Of a stretch of DNA of 7,261 bases, positions 1 through 6,341 are shown piece after piece. Below the pieces are notes generated by a model that was not told the origin of the DNA, did not search any database, and was given only the letters and a program-made list of their open reading frames with translations. The stretch is from an uncultured Pseudomonadota bacterium (GTDB lineage: Bacteria > Myxococcota > UBA796): assembly GCA_913040875.1 (NCBI GenBank), contig CAJWHX010000164.1, positions 1 to 7,261 of the forward strand. The letters are read 5' to 3'. A program made the translations under genes and the position numbers. Each line of letters starts with the position of its first letter. Position 1 is the stretch's first letter.

Positions 1-2
1 AA

Positions 3-569
3 TTACCAGAGGGAGTCGCCGTCGATCAAGGGCAATATTTCATGGACAACCTCCAACAAATGGCTTGGGGTGAAGCACGAACACGGCTCGGATCTTTTGA
101 GGATTGTGCCGAAGTCGACACACCACGACCCGCAAAAGATGGCTGGCTGTTGCTAGAATCGATGGTGAAAAGTGATTGCGAATACGAAGATGAACTTCAA
201 GGAACGGTCTATTTTGAATTGAACCTAGAGTACCCCCTCGACCCAACCAAAATCACATGGCATACCGACATCCGAGGAAAATGGGGGATCGATTATGACG
301 GGGTCATCTATCGCGGACAAAGTGGATCACCCGACTATCAGGGCGGATATGCCACATCGCTCAAGCTCTTCATCGATGGTGAATGGAAGGAATTGCCAAG
401 TATTATCGGAACCTCTTGGTATTACGATTTTCTATTGAAAGGATGTAATGTCGACAAAAGTAGTGAAACAGCTCACGCAGATATGAAAGTTTGGTTACTC
501 GACAAGCACCCCGATCTCAAACAAGCCATCACCAGTATTCACCCGACTGAAGCCAGTCCTGAGCAATAA
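3..569 (+). CDS. Hypothetical acidic protein, probably 5'-truncated by the window edge
   Basis: I do not recognise this protein and assign no function. The frame is open from base 3, so the gene may start outside the window. The first in-frame ATG is at 42 and would give 175 residues. Upstream of that ATG is only a weak AAGGG with a long spacer of about 9 nt, whereas most genes here have AGG or GGAG five bases before the start, so I favour a start further left. Numbered from ATG 42, the protein is soluble-looking and acidic, rich in Trp and Tyr (for example WGIDYDGVIYRG at 81-92 and TSWYYDF at 124-130), with an alternating pattern at about 55-115 that suggests beta strands. There is no signal peptide or membrane segment. 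The stop codon TAA overlaps the Shine-Dalgarno sequence of the next gene, so the two are very likely co-transcribed. The coding call is firm; the function is unknown. Confidence 0.72.
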   Translation, partial: LPEGVAVDQGQYFMDNLQQMAWGEARTRLGSFEDCAEVDTPRPAKDGWLLLESMVKSDCEYEDELQGTVYFELNLEYPLDPTKITWHTDIRGKWGIDYDGVIYRGQSGSPDYQGGYATSLKLFIDGEWKELPSIIGTSWYYDFLLKGCNVDKSSETAHADMKVWLLDKHPDLKQAITSIHPTEASPEQ

Positions 570-573
570 GGAG
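567..573 (+). promoter_or_regulatory. Strong ribosome binding site for the YubB-like gene
   Basis: TAAGGAG lies five bases before the ATG at 579 and includes the stop codon of the upstream gene. It fixes the start of the downstream gene and points to translational coupling within a two-gene transcript. Confidence 0.75.
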
Positions 574-578
574 ACACC

Positions 579-1145
579 ATGCCGAATTGGATTTATCACA
601 GAGCCACACTCCGTCCGTTTACCCGAAATGGTCAACGCATCATCGCAAGACTTCTCGCCGCGCAGAATACCCACAACTGGTTTGGGAATGCTGCTCCAGT
701 TGAAGTACAGGTTTTGGAAGACAGCCTACCACTCGAAGATGAGATCGATGCCGAAACTTGGATCATACAACACTCAAACTTTGCGGCGTCTCCGTATGAA
801 ATCACCACGGATGAGGAAGGTAATGAAAGTACGGATTACTCCAAAGCATTCAAAAACCATTTAAGTCAGCAGTTTGCGTTTGAACCAACAGAGTGGTGGG
901 ACCCCTTAACTTTTGGTGTAAAATGGGGAGCCTGCAACGAAAGTTTTTCAGCCCTTGACAATGGCATTGAGTACAACTGCCGCACACCCTATGATGTATG
1001 CGAGGAACTCTATGTGTATCTGACACTAAACGGTATCGATGTCGACCTTGTCTGCGATGGAGAGATGGATGGCAAATACATCTTCAAATCACAAGGCGGT
1101 GAATACACGACTCATTACACTGCGAGTGGTGAACTTCGTTGCTGA
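579..1145 (+). CDS. YubB/DUF1281-like (Api92-like, ferredoxin-fold) protein
   Basis: This 188-residue protein begins MPNWIYHRATL, close to the MPNWCxNxLTV opening typical of the YubB/DUF1281 (Api92-like) family. Its second half keeps the family layout: a Trp-rich stretch followed by a G-x-KW motif (EWWDPLTFGVKWGA, 105-118), then strand-like segments, YxVCEELYVYL helix residues (138-148) and a C-terminal Gly/Tyr-rich strand region. The biochemical role of this family is not established; members are frequent on plasmids, phages and integrated elements. The middle (about 46-85) is very acidic. No signal peptide or membrane segment is seen. The gene follows the upstream gene by 9 nt with a strong Shine-Dalgarno sequence and converges on crtI with 16 nt between stop codons, so it is probably unrelated to carotenoid synthesis. 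The family call rests on remembered motifs and is moderate; the coding call is strong. Confidence 0.62.
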   Translation: MPNWIYHRATLRPFTRNGQRIIARLLAAQNTHNWFGNAAPVEVQVLEDSLPLEDEIDAETWIIQHSNFAASPYEITTDEEGNESTDYSKAFKNHLSQQFAFEPTEWWDPLTFGVKWGACNESFSALDNGIEYNCRTPYDVCEELYVYLTLNGIDVDLVCDGEMDGKYIFKSQGGEYTTHYTASGELRC

Positions 1146-1161
1146 CCGCATATATTCCCAA

Positions 1162-2799
1162 TCACTTGGCTACTTGAGCACCATCGGCAGCCGACTTCGA
1201 TACTGGGTTGAGCTGAGCGAGCCAATCTTCTTTGACCAGTCTTGCCGTCATCTTTGCACTCATCATTACAGATGGAGTTCCCGCTCCTGGCTGAGTATTC
1301 GCACCAACCAAATAAAGATTTCGAATGTCTTCAGAACGATTGTGGGGTCTGAAGAATGCCGTTTGGGTCAACGTGGGTTCAACGCCGAAACCATTGCCCA
1401 AATACGAACCGAGTACATCTTGGAAGTAATGCGGATCGACAAAACTTTTGGTGACGATGTTCTCTCTCAAACCTGGAATGTACCCCTTCTCGTCTAAGAA
1501 GGTGAGCACACGATTCACCAACGCTTCACCTTCAACTGACCAGTCAATGTCTGCACCCAAATGCGGTACGGGAATCAGAGTGTACGCCGCGTGATGACCC
1601 TCTGGAGCCATGCTTGGATCGGTGAGGGTTGGAATGTGAAGGTACTGACTGAACTCCCCGGTGAGAACTTTGCGGTCGAAAATATCTGTCAGCAGTTCAG
1701 CATAATGCTCACTCAAAATGATATTGTGGTGACGCAAGTCGAGTGGTTCACCATTCAGCTCTGCTTCCGACTTCTTGAAACCAAAATAGATCACCACCAA
1801 AGACATGGAGTATTTCATCAGTTTGATCTTCCAATCTGGATTCCACGTTCGAAACTTCGAAGGGATCATTTTCATGTAGGTGGTGGCATAGTCAGCATTC
1901 GAACACACCACATCCGATTCAAACGTTCGGCCATCCTTCAGCGTGACGCCCTTCGCGACAGGCTTTGACATGAATCCAGTCTTCTCGACCATGATTTCAG
2001 CCACCTCTGCATTGTACTCAATCACCCCGCCAAGTTCTTGGAACTTCTTGACATAGGCTTGAACGAGCGCACCTGTACCGCCCATCACATAGTGAATTCC
2101 CCAAGTCTTCTCAACGAAGTGAATCATCGAGTAAATGGCGGGGACCTTGAGTGGATTCCCACCAACCAACAAGGTTTCAAAACTAAATACCCGCTGCATC
2201 TTGTCGGACTTGAAATACTTCTTGGCAAAACGAAATAAATTTCGAATGGCATCCAATTTAAGTAAATCTGGTGTGACGGCAAGCATACTTGGAATATCCC
2301 CAAAGTAGGTGTAGCCCAGCTCCATAAACCCGCGGCGGAATATCTGCTCAGCATCATCGTGGAACCGTTCGTACCCCTCTAAGTCTTCAGGGGCGAGTTC
2401 TTGGATTTGCTGACGGGTTCTCTCCGGATCTCCATCGTAATCGAAATAGGTACCATCATCGAAATAGATCCGATAAAATGGAAATATCGGACGGATATCG
2501 CAATATCTTTGTGTGTTGGGGTAATCCACAGGATTCACATCGTCTGGAAAATCATGAGTCTCTAGAGAGTCGTCTCCTATCTCAATAGACAACAGTTCTT
2601 CAATAAACTGGGGGACGGTAATGACGGTGGGACCCATGTCGAAGTAGAATCCATCTTGTTCCCGGACATACGCACGACCACCAGCTTTGTCGAGCTTTTC
2701 GAGCATGGTCACTTGAAAGCCCATGCCTTGTAGGCGAATAGCCAATGACAGGCCTCCAAAGCCTGATCCAATAACGGTTGCGGTCGGTGATGCGGTCAT
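1162..2799 (-). CDS. crtI: Phytoene desaturase (phytoene to lycopene), CrtI family
   Basis: CrtI is an FAD-dependent, membrane-associated desaturase/isomerase that converts phytoene through neurosporene to lycopene; the number of desaturation steps cannot be read from sequence. The 545-residue protein has the N-terminal dinucleotide fold ([16 protein letters not shown], 8-23), the following EKxxxxGGRAY segment (34-44), DMGPT (54-58), the [13 protein letters not shown] core (237-249) and the C-terminal FAD motif ([19 protein letters not shown], 494-512). The start at 2799 was chosen because GGAGA sits five bases upstream and the protein then begins just before the Rossmann fold; an ATG at 2832 would add eleven unneeded residues and overlap crtC. 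It is somewhat longer than common CrtI proteins (about 490-510), partly because of extra residues around 75-100. It lies 17 nt after crtC and is probably co-transcribed. The C-terminal 20 residues are low-complexity and hydrophilic. Confidence 0.96.
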   Translation of the reverse strand: MTASPTATVIGSGFGGLSLAIRLQGMGFQVTMLEKLDKAGGRAYVREQDGFYFDMGPTVITVPQFIEELLSIEIGDDSLETHDFPDDVNPVDYPNTQRYCDIRPIFPFYRIYFDDGTYFDYDGDPERTRQQIQELAPEDLEGYERFHDDAEQIFRRGFMELGYTYFGDIPSMLAVTPDLLKLDAIRNLFRFAKKYFKSDKMQRVFSFETLLVGGNPLKVPAIYSMIHFVEKTWGIHYVMGGTGALVQAYVKKFQELGGVIEYNAEVAEIMVEKTGFMSKPVAKGVTLKDGRTFESDVVCSNADYATTYMKMIPSKFRTWNPDWKIKLMKYSMSLVVIYFGFKKSEAELNGEPLDLRHHNIILSEHYAELLTDIFDRKVLTGEFSQYLHIPTLTDPSMAPEGHHAAYTLIPVPHLGADIDWSVEGEALVNRVLTFLDEKGYIPGLRENIVTKSFVDPHYFQDVLGSYLGNGFGVEPTLTQTAFFRPHNRSEDIRNLYLVGANTQPGAGTPSVMMSAKMTARLVKEDWLAQLNPVSKSAADGAQVAK

Positions 2800-2803
2800 A
2801 ACG

Positions 2804-2808
2804 TCTCC
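2804..2808 (-). promoter_or_regulatory. Ribosome binding site deciding the crtI start
   Basis: On the minus strand GGAGA is placed so that GGAG is five bases before the ATG at 2799. The alternative ATG at 2832 lies inside crtC and would give an extension outside the conserved family. The site lies within the 17-nt gap between crtC and crtI. Confidence 0.75.
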
Positions 2809-2816
2809 AGTAAAAC

Positions 2817-3956
2817 TTAGAATGGTAAACACTGAGCGAGTTGCCTAGACCATCGAGTATTTGATGGCCCGGTAAACAACGGTGAAAAGAAGGACCCTGG
2901 GGTGTTTTGAAAATGGGTCTTCATACGAATAAAGGGTTGCTGCCAAGGGATATTGAGTTTTGTGGGGGCAACATGTTCCATAAATCCCAGTCCTGTGGAT
3001 TCCCCACATGTAACATGTATCTGTATACGCTGATAAAACGGAGAATCATCAAGTCCTGCAATCTTATCGATTTCTAGCCGCACTCCTGATTCTAGAGTCA
3101 CTTCCCAACTGACTGGGATCGATAAGCCATACAAACTCTGCTTCTTCGTATGGACATTGACCGACCGCACAAAATGTTGCCTCCATTCACCACGAGAAGA
3201 TACGGATGCCACCATCCAAACAGACTTTGATCGTTGGGGCATTGAGTCTGTAGATTCTGTTCCGTCAACAAGATAGACTATCCATGTCTGATCTTTGAAA
3301 GAGGCTCGGGCCCACCACCAATGATCAATAGACAAATTTTCTAGAGCCTGCATGGAGATATTACTGTCGTGATATGCAAGACCAGTGAATGACATCGCTT
3401 GATGTGCAATCTCCAGCGATACATTGGCCGCACATTGAGTAGTCATAGGGATCCATTGATGTGGAGATTCTGTCCGGCCGACCATCTCCAAGTTCGATAG
3501 TAAAGGACCCGACACCTGAATCGTCCCCTTCACTGAGTGAGACGCTCCAGTTTGAGTTGTTTCTTCGCTAGCTGCAGAGCACAACTCCACAACGCAATGT
3601 ACGACTCCGTCTTTTATGTGTCGATGAAAGGTATGCCCCCCGATAGACCACTTCTCCTTCCGTATTATCGACAAGGGATGAGACTCCGACCTCTCAAAAT
3701 GCACTTCTGATTTGGGAAACTCTTGCAGAAGATAAAAGACTTCCTTTCCTTCTTTATAGATGACCACATTCACAGAATAGCGTTCTGACTTTGGTGTAGA
3801 TGAGGATGGAAGAAAAGGCAATCCCTGTGAAAATATACAAACGCACCCATCGCCCTGCTCATTCAACACATCGATGTACCACCATGAAAATGCTGGACGA
3901 TTATATGTATGATTGAACAGTCCTTTTGGATTGTCGATGGAAAGAAGTTGAATCAT
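2817..3956 (-). CDS. crtC: Carotenoid 1,2-hydratase (hydroxyneurosporene synthase), CrtC family
   Basis: CrtC adds water across the C1,2 double bond of an acyclic (psi) carotenoid end without a cofactor, giving a tertiary hydroxyl; it is usually membrane-associated. The 379-residue protein shows the family's N-terminal [14 protein letters not shown] block (24-37), the central [11 protein letters not shown] (191-201, family form GxGYHDxNxG), HWWWARASF (212-220), SPFYQR (305-310) and the C-terminal [10 protein letters not shown] (322-331). Residues found important by mutagenesis of purple-bacterial CrtC (a His-x-Trp pair and the Tyr and Asp of YHD) appear present as H166, W168, Y195 and D197; this mapping is by eye. 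The NxG after YHD is altered (NIS), so the protein is divergent. The start ATG at 3956 has AGG five bases upstream. It is first in a minus-strand operon with crtI and diverges from crtY. Substrate (lycopene, neurosporene or gamma-carotene) cannot be decided from sequence. Confidence 0.88.
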   Translation of the reverse strand: MIQLLSIDNPKGLFNHTYNRPAFSWWYIDVLNEQGDGCVCIFSQGLPFLPSSSTPKSERYSVNVVIYKEGKEVFYLLQEFPKSEVHFERSESHPLSIIRKEKWSIGGHTFHRHIKDGVVHCVVELCSAASEETTQTGASHSVKGTIQVSGPLLSNLEMVGRTESPHQWIPMTTQCAANVSLEIAHQAMSFTGLAYHDSNISMQALENLSIDHWWWARASFKDQTWIVYLVDGTESTDSMPQRSKSVWMVASVSSRGEWRQHFVRSVNVHTKKQSLYGLSIPVSWEVTLESGVRLEIDKIAGLDDSPFYQRIQIHVTCGESTGLGFMEHVAPTKLNIPWQQPFIRMKTHFQNTPGSFFSPLFTGPSNTRWSRQLAQCLPF

Positions 3957-3961
3957 ATAAA

Positions 3962-3964
3962 CCT
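3962..3964 (-). promoter_or_regulatory. Short ribosome binding site of crtC
   Basis: On the minus strand AGG is five bases before the ATG at 3956. It is weaker than the GGAG sites of crtI and crtE but has the same spacing, which supports this start. Confidence 0.45.
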
Positions 3965-3985
3965 ATTCAATAACTGTTCAAAATG

Positions 3986-4030
3986 TAACTTTTAATTTGC
4001 TTGGGACCAGTACTGGTCTATGAAAAGTTA
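3986..4030. repeat. Outer inverted repeat TAACTTTT/AAAAGTTA enclosing the palindrome
   Basis: The arms TAACTTTT (3986-3993) and AAAAGTTA (4023-4030) are perfect 8-bp complements separated by 29 bases. The right arm includes the A-rich stretch directly before crtY and the first base of its ATG. The 14-bp palindrome lies between the arms. It could be a second protein-binding dyad or, if transcribed, an RNA stem covering the crtY start. The pairing is seen directly; function is inferred. Confidence 0.5.
4005..4018. promoter_or_regulatory. Perfect 14-bp palindrome GACCAGTACTGGTC, candidate operator
   Basis: GACCAGTACTGGTC is its own reverse complement and ends 11 bases before the crtY start, inside the divergent region. 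A perfect 14-bp dyad in a 73-nt promoter region is typical of a binding site for a dimeric regulator, which could control both transcripts. It falls between weak -35-like and -10-like hexamers, a position used by MerR-type activators, but the sequence does not match an operator I know. In RNA it could form a 5-bp stem with a 4-base loop. Confidence 0.55.
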
Positions 4031-5334
4031 TGCATGACGATACACATATACAGACTGTAGATGAACTATATTTCCAAAGCGACATCCTAATTGTAGGCGC
4101 TGGTCCAGCTGGATTACTGCTTGCATTATCTTGTTTGAACGAGGGATTTTCAGTTTCAATTGTCGAAAAAGATACCAGCCATGTCTGGCATCAGAACTTC
4201 TGCTTTTGGAAAGAAGAACTGAGCGATGTGATTGTTCCTGAAGAATTTCAAAAACTATTCAATCAGTCAATTGAGATGGAATGGGATCGGGCTCTTGTTC
4301 GTATAAACCGTCAAACACAAGTGGAAATTGAATCCACGTTTGTCAAGTTCAATACTCCACGATTGCAACAGCAGCTCACCAAAACAGTTCAATCACTGGG
4401 CGCTAAGATTTTTGAAGACACGATTCAATCCATCGAGCATCACCCAACTCATTCTGTAATCAAAGGCGATCGTAAATACCAATCAAAAGTTGTGGTTCTG
4501 GCAAGTGGATCAACATCGAACCTTCTCTCGTACACTTCCAATCCAAAACCAGCCTTCCAAATTGCCTATGGTCAACTGTTGAAAGTCAATGACGCTTCGG
4601 CGTTCGATCTGAACGCTGTCGGCTTTATGAACTTTGATGCACCACTCAAAAATAAGCGACAGTACCACTACCCACCATCGTTTCTTTACACCTTGCCGAT
4701 GTCTAGCACAGAAATATTTGTTGAAGAAACCATACTGGCGACTCGTGATACTGTTGACTGGAGTCTGTTGACCGGTCGGTTGGCAATGCGTAAACAATCC
4801 ATGGGACTCCAAGATGCAGAGGTCTTAGACGAAGAACACTGCGTCATTCAAATGGGTGGTAGTCTACCAAAGTTTGGACGGACTCTAGCCTTTGGTGCGG
4901 CGGCCGGATTCACTCATCCTGTGACTGGTTTTCAGATGACGCGGTCTATTTGTACTGCACCTAGACTGGCGAAGACACTGCGTCAGTTTTGGAACGATGA
5001 TGTTGACACTCTGTGCACAGAAAGTTGGGGAGCCATTTGGACAGAATCTGAAGAACGCAATCGTCGATTGTATTTGCTTGGTCTCGATATGATTACGCGA
5101 TTCAATCTACGAGAAACTCAATCCTTCTTCGATGCGTTTTTTAAAGTCTCCGCGGAGAACCGAGCCGACTTCTTGTCTGGATGGGGTCCTACGAAGTCTG
5201 TAGAGTCAACGATGTGGCAAACCTTCCAGCACGCCAACTGGGGCACTCGAACACGGATTGTTCAGCACTCTATTCAGCATCCTTCTTCTTTGTTCTCAGC
5301 CCTTCTTGGTACGTCATTCCTGGAGCCGTCATGA
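4030..5334 (+). CDS. crtY: Lycopene cyclase, FAD-dependent CrtY/CrtL family
   Basis: The product folds the linear ends of lycopene into rings, giving gamma-carotene (one ring) or beta-carotene (two rings); ring number and type cannot be read from sequence. The 434-residue protein has an N-terminal dinucleotide motif (DILIVGAGPAGLLLALS, 18-34), NFCFWKEEL (56-64), FLYTLPMS (218-225), the family's acidic IFVEET motif (229-234), which holds a glutamate essential in characterised cyclases, and GAAAGFTHPVTGF (289-301). The C-terminus (RRLYLLGLDMI, 345-355; FFDAFF, 366-371) resembles cyanobacterial and plant CrtL. No other in-frame ATG precedes the Rossmann fold, so ATG 4030 is taken, although only a weak AAAAG lies before it. 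The gene diverges from crtC, and its stop overlaps the crtE start by four bases (ATGA). Carotenoid context and motifs make the family call firm. Confidence 0.9.
   Translation: MHDDTHIQTVDELYFQSDILIVGAGPAGLLLALSCLNEGFSVSIVEKDTSHVWHQNFCFWKEELSDVIVPEEFQKLFNQSIEMEWDRALVRINRQTQVEIESTFVKFNTPRLQQQLTKTVQSLGAKIFEDTIQSIEHHPTHSVIKGDRKYQSKVVVLASGSTSNLLSYTSNPKPAFQIAYGQLLKVNDASAFDLNAVGFMNFDAPLKNKRQYHYPPSFLYTLPMSSTEIFVEETILATRDTVDWSLLTGRLAMRKQSMGLQDAEVLDEEHCVIQMGGSLPKFGRTLAFGAAAGFTHPVTGFQMTRSICTAPRLAKTLRQFWNDDVDTLCTESWGAIWTESEERNRRLYLLGLDMITRFNLRETQSFFDAFFKVSAENRADFLSGWGPTKSVESTMWQTFQHANWGTRTRIVQHSIQHPSSLFSALLGTSFLEPS
5322..5325 (+). promoter_or_regulatory. Ribosome binding site deciding the crtE start
   Basis: GGAG lies five bases before the ATG at 5331, inside the end of crtY. 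It supports this start over the ATG at 5181, which is deep inside crtY and would add 50 residues without resemblance to prenyl synthases. Confidence 0.72.
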
Positions 5335-6341
5335 GTCCTTTCACTGATACGAAACGCAATCCGGTTTTGGACATTGATGAAGGTCTACGCACCTTGGTTA
5401 AACAACACGCAGACGGGTTTTGTGGTGAAATGCTCCAAGAGCATTTGGACACCGGCGGAAAAAGATTGAGAGCCAAGTTAACCCTACAACTGGCAGACCT
5501 TTTCTACATTGCTCCCAAAGATGCAATGCAGTGGGCTCTTGCTGTGGAACTGCTTCACAATGCCACTCTCATTCACGATGACGTTCAAGATGGGGATCGA
5601 ACCAGACGCAATCGACCAACAACGTGGGCCGTACATGGCGTAGCGCAAGCGATAAATGCCGGTGACCTAGGACTAATGTTACCATATCAGTGTATTGAAA
5701 ACATGAGCATCTCAGACGATGTACGATGGCGACTGGCTCAAACTCTCAGCAAACACTCGATCGCCACAGTCAATGGGCAGAGCTTAGAAATGCGACTGTT
5801 ATCCAACAGAGACTTTACCTTGGAATCTTACACAACAGCATCGCTCGGGAAAACTGGAGCCTTCTTTGGATTGCCAATGGAAGGCATCGCACACCTTGCA
5901 AATCTGGACAAGACAGAGTGCCAGCAGTTGGTTGACCTCTTTTCACAAATTGGACTCCTGTTTCAAATGCAAGATGACATCTTAGACTGTTTTGGCAACA
6001 AAGGCCGACAACAAGGGGCCGATATCTGTGAAGGGAAAGTCAGTTTCCTAGTGGTGAACCATCTTTGTTTGTATCCGGAAGATAAGCCTATGTTCACCGA
6101 CATCTTAGAGAGACCTTCTCCCGTAGATCATGACACAATAGAACATTGCATTGACACATTTGCGGAACATGGCGCCCTCAGTTTGGCTCTACAAGAACTA
6201 TCTTCACTCGAGCACAGAATCTGCAGTGCAACCATCCTATCGAGTTATCCAACACTCCAGCAGCTGGTTTACAAACTGTTGGACACGATCATGAATCCCA
6301 TTCAGCATCTATTTGAAACGCCTCTTGAGATGACGCAATGA
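5331..6341 (+). CDS. crtE: Geranylgeranyl diphosphate synthase (polyprenyl synthetase family)
   Basis: The enzyme condenses isopentenyl diphosphate with allylic diphosphates to geranylgeranyl diphosphate, the C20 precursor for CrtB, in the cytosol with Mg2+. The 336-residue protein has GGKRLR (42-47, substrate binding), the first aspartate-rich motif LIHDDVQDGDRTRRNRP (80-96, Asp 83, 84 and 87), NGQ (148-150), KTGAFF (174-179) and the second aspartate-rich motif QDDILD (214-219), then GADICEGKVSFLVV (229-242). All expected catalytic residues are present. The residue five before the first motif is a small Ala, consistent with a C20 or longer product rather than farnesyl diphosphate. The ATG at 5331 overlaps the crtY stop by four bases and has GGAG five bases upstream. 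The 3' end overlaps crtB in the same way. The C20 product is inferred from neighbours; another chain length is not excluded by sequence alone. Confidence 0.93.
   Translation: MSPFTDTKRNPVLDIDEGLRTLVKQHADGFCGEMLQEHLDTGGKRLRAKLTLQLADLFYIAPKDAMQWALAVELLHNATLIHDDVQDGDRTRRNRPTTWAVHGVAQAINAGDLGLMLPYQCIENMSISDDVRWRLAQTLSKHSIATVNGQSLEMRLLSNRDFTLESYTTASLGKTGAFFGLPMEGIAHLANLDKTECQQLVDLFSQIGLLFQMQDDILDCFGNKGRQQGADICEGKVSFLVVNHLCLYPEDKPMFTDILERPSPVDHDTIEHCIDTFAEHGALSLALQELSSLEHRICSATILSSYPTLQQLVYKLLDTIMNPIQHLFETPLEMTQ

Larger units (their letters stand above)
3957..4029. promoter_or_regulatory. Divergent intergenic control region between crtC and crtY
   Basis: This AT-rich 73-nt gap separates the two divergent carotenoid transcripts, so promoters for both probably lie in or overlap it. 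On the plus strand the best pair I can find is TTGCTT (3997-4002) and TATGAA (4019-4024), 16 bp apart; both match the sigma-70 consensus poorly and would start transcription almost at the crtY ATG. Direct repeats TTCAA (3966-3970, 3977-3981) are 11 bp apart, about one helical turn. No convincing minus-strand promoter was identified. The role is inferred from gene orientation, not from a recognised operator. Confidence 0.55.

Noticed and set aside
1187..1195. CGGC-A-GCCG as a terminator hairpin near the convergent ends
   Set aside because: The stem is four bases with a one-base loop, lies inside crtI and has no U-tract.
1039..1497. 152-codon plus-strand open frame across the end of the YubB-like gene and crtI
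   Set aside because: It overlaps two well-supported genes in other frames and its product has no recognisable motifs.
1561..1968. 135-codon plus-strand open frame antisense to crtI
   Set aside because: It is opposite a strongly conserved crtI region; the open frame is explained by crtI codon structure.
2800..2832. Longer crtI start at ATG 2832
   Set aside because: It adds eleven residues before the Rossmann fold, overlaps crtC, and ignores the well-placed GGAGA ahead of ATG 2799.
3957..4029. Known light/B12 (CarH/LitR) or CrtJ/PpsR operator
   Set aside because: I looked for TGTACA-type and TGT-N12-ACA motifs and saw no convincing match; the palindrome present is a different sequence.
4510..4812. 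100-codon minus-strand open frame inside crtY
   Set aside because: It is antisense to conserved cyclase motifs and has no supporting start signal or family resemblance.
5181..5330. Longer crtE start at ATG 5181
   Set aside because: The extra 50 residues are read from within crtY in another frame, look unlike any prenyl synthase, and the ATG at 5331 has GGAG and the ATGA overlap.
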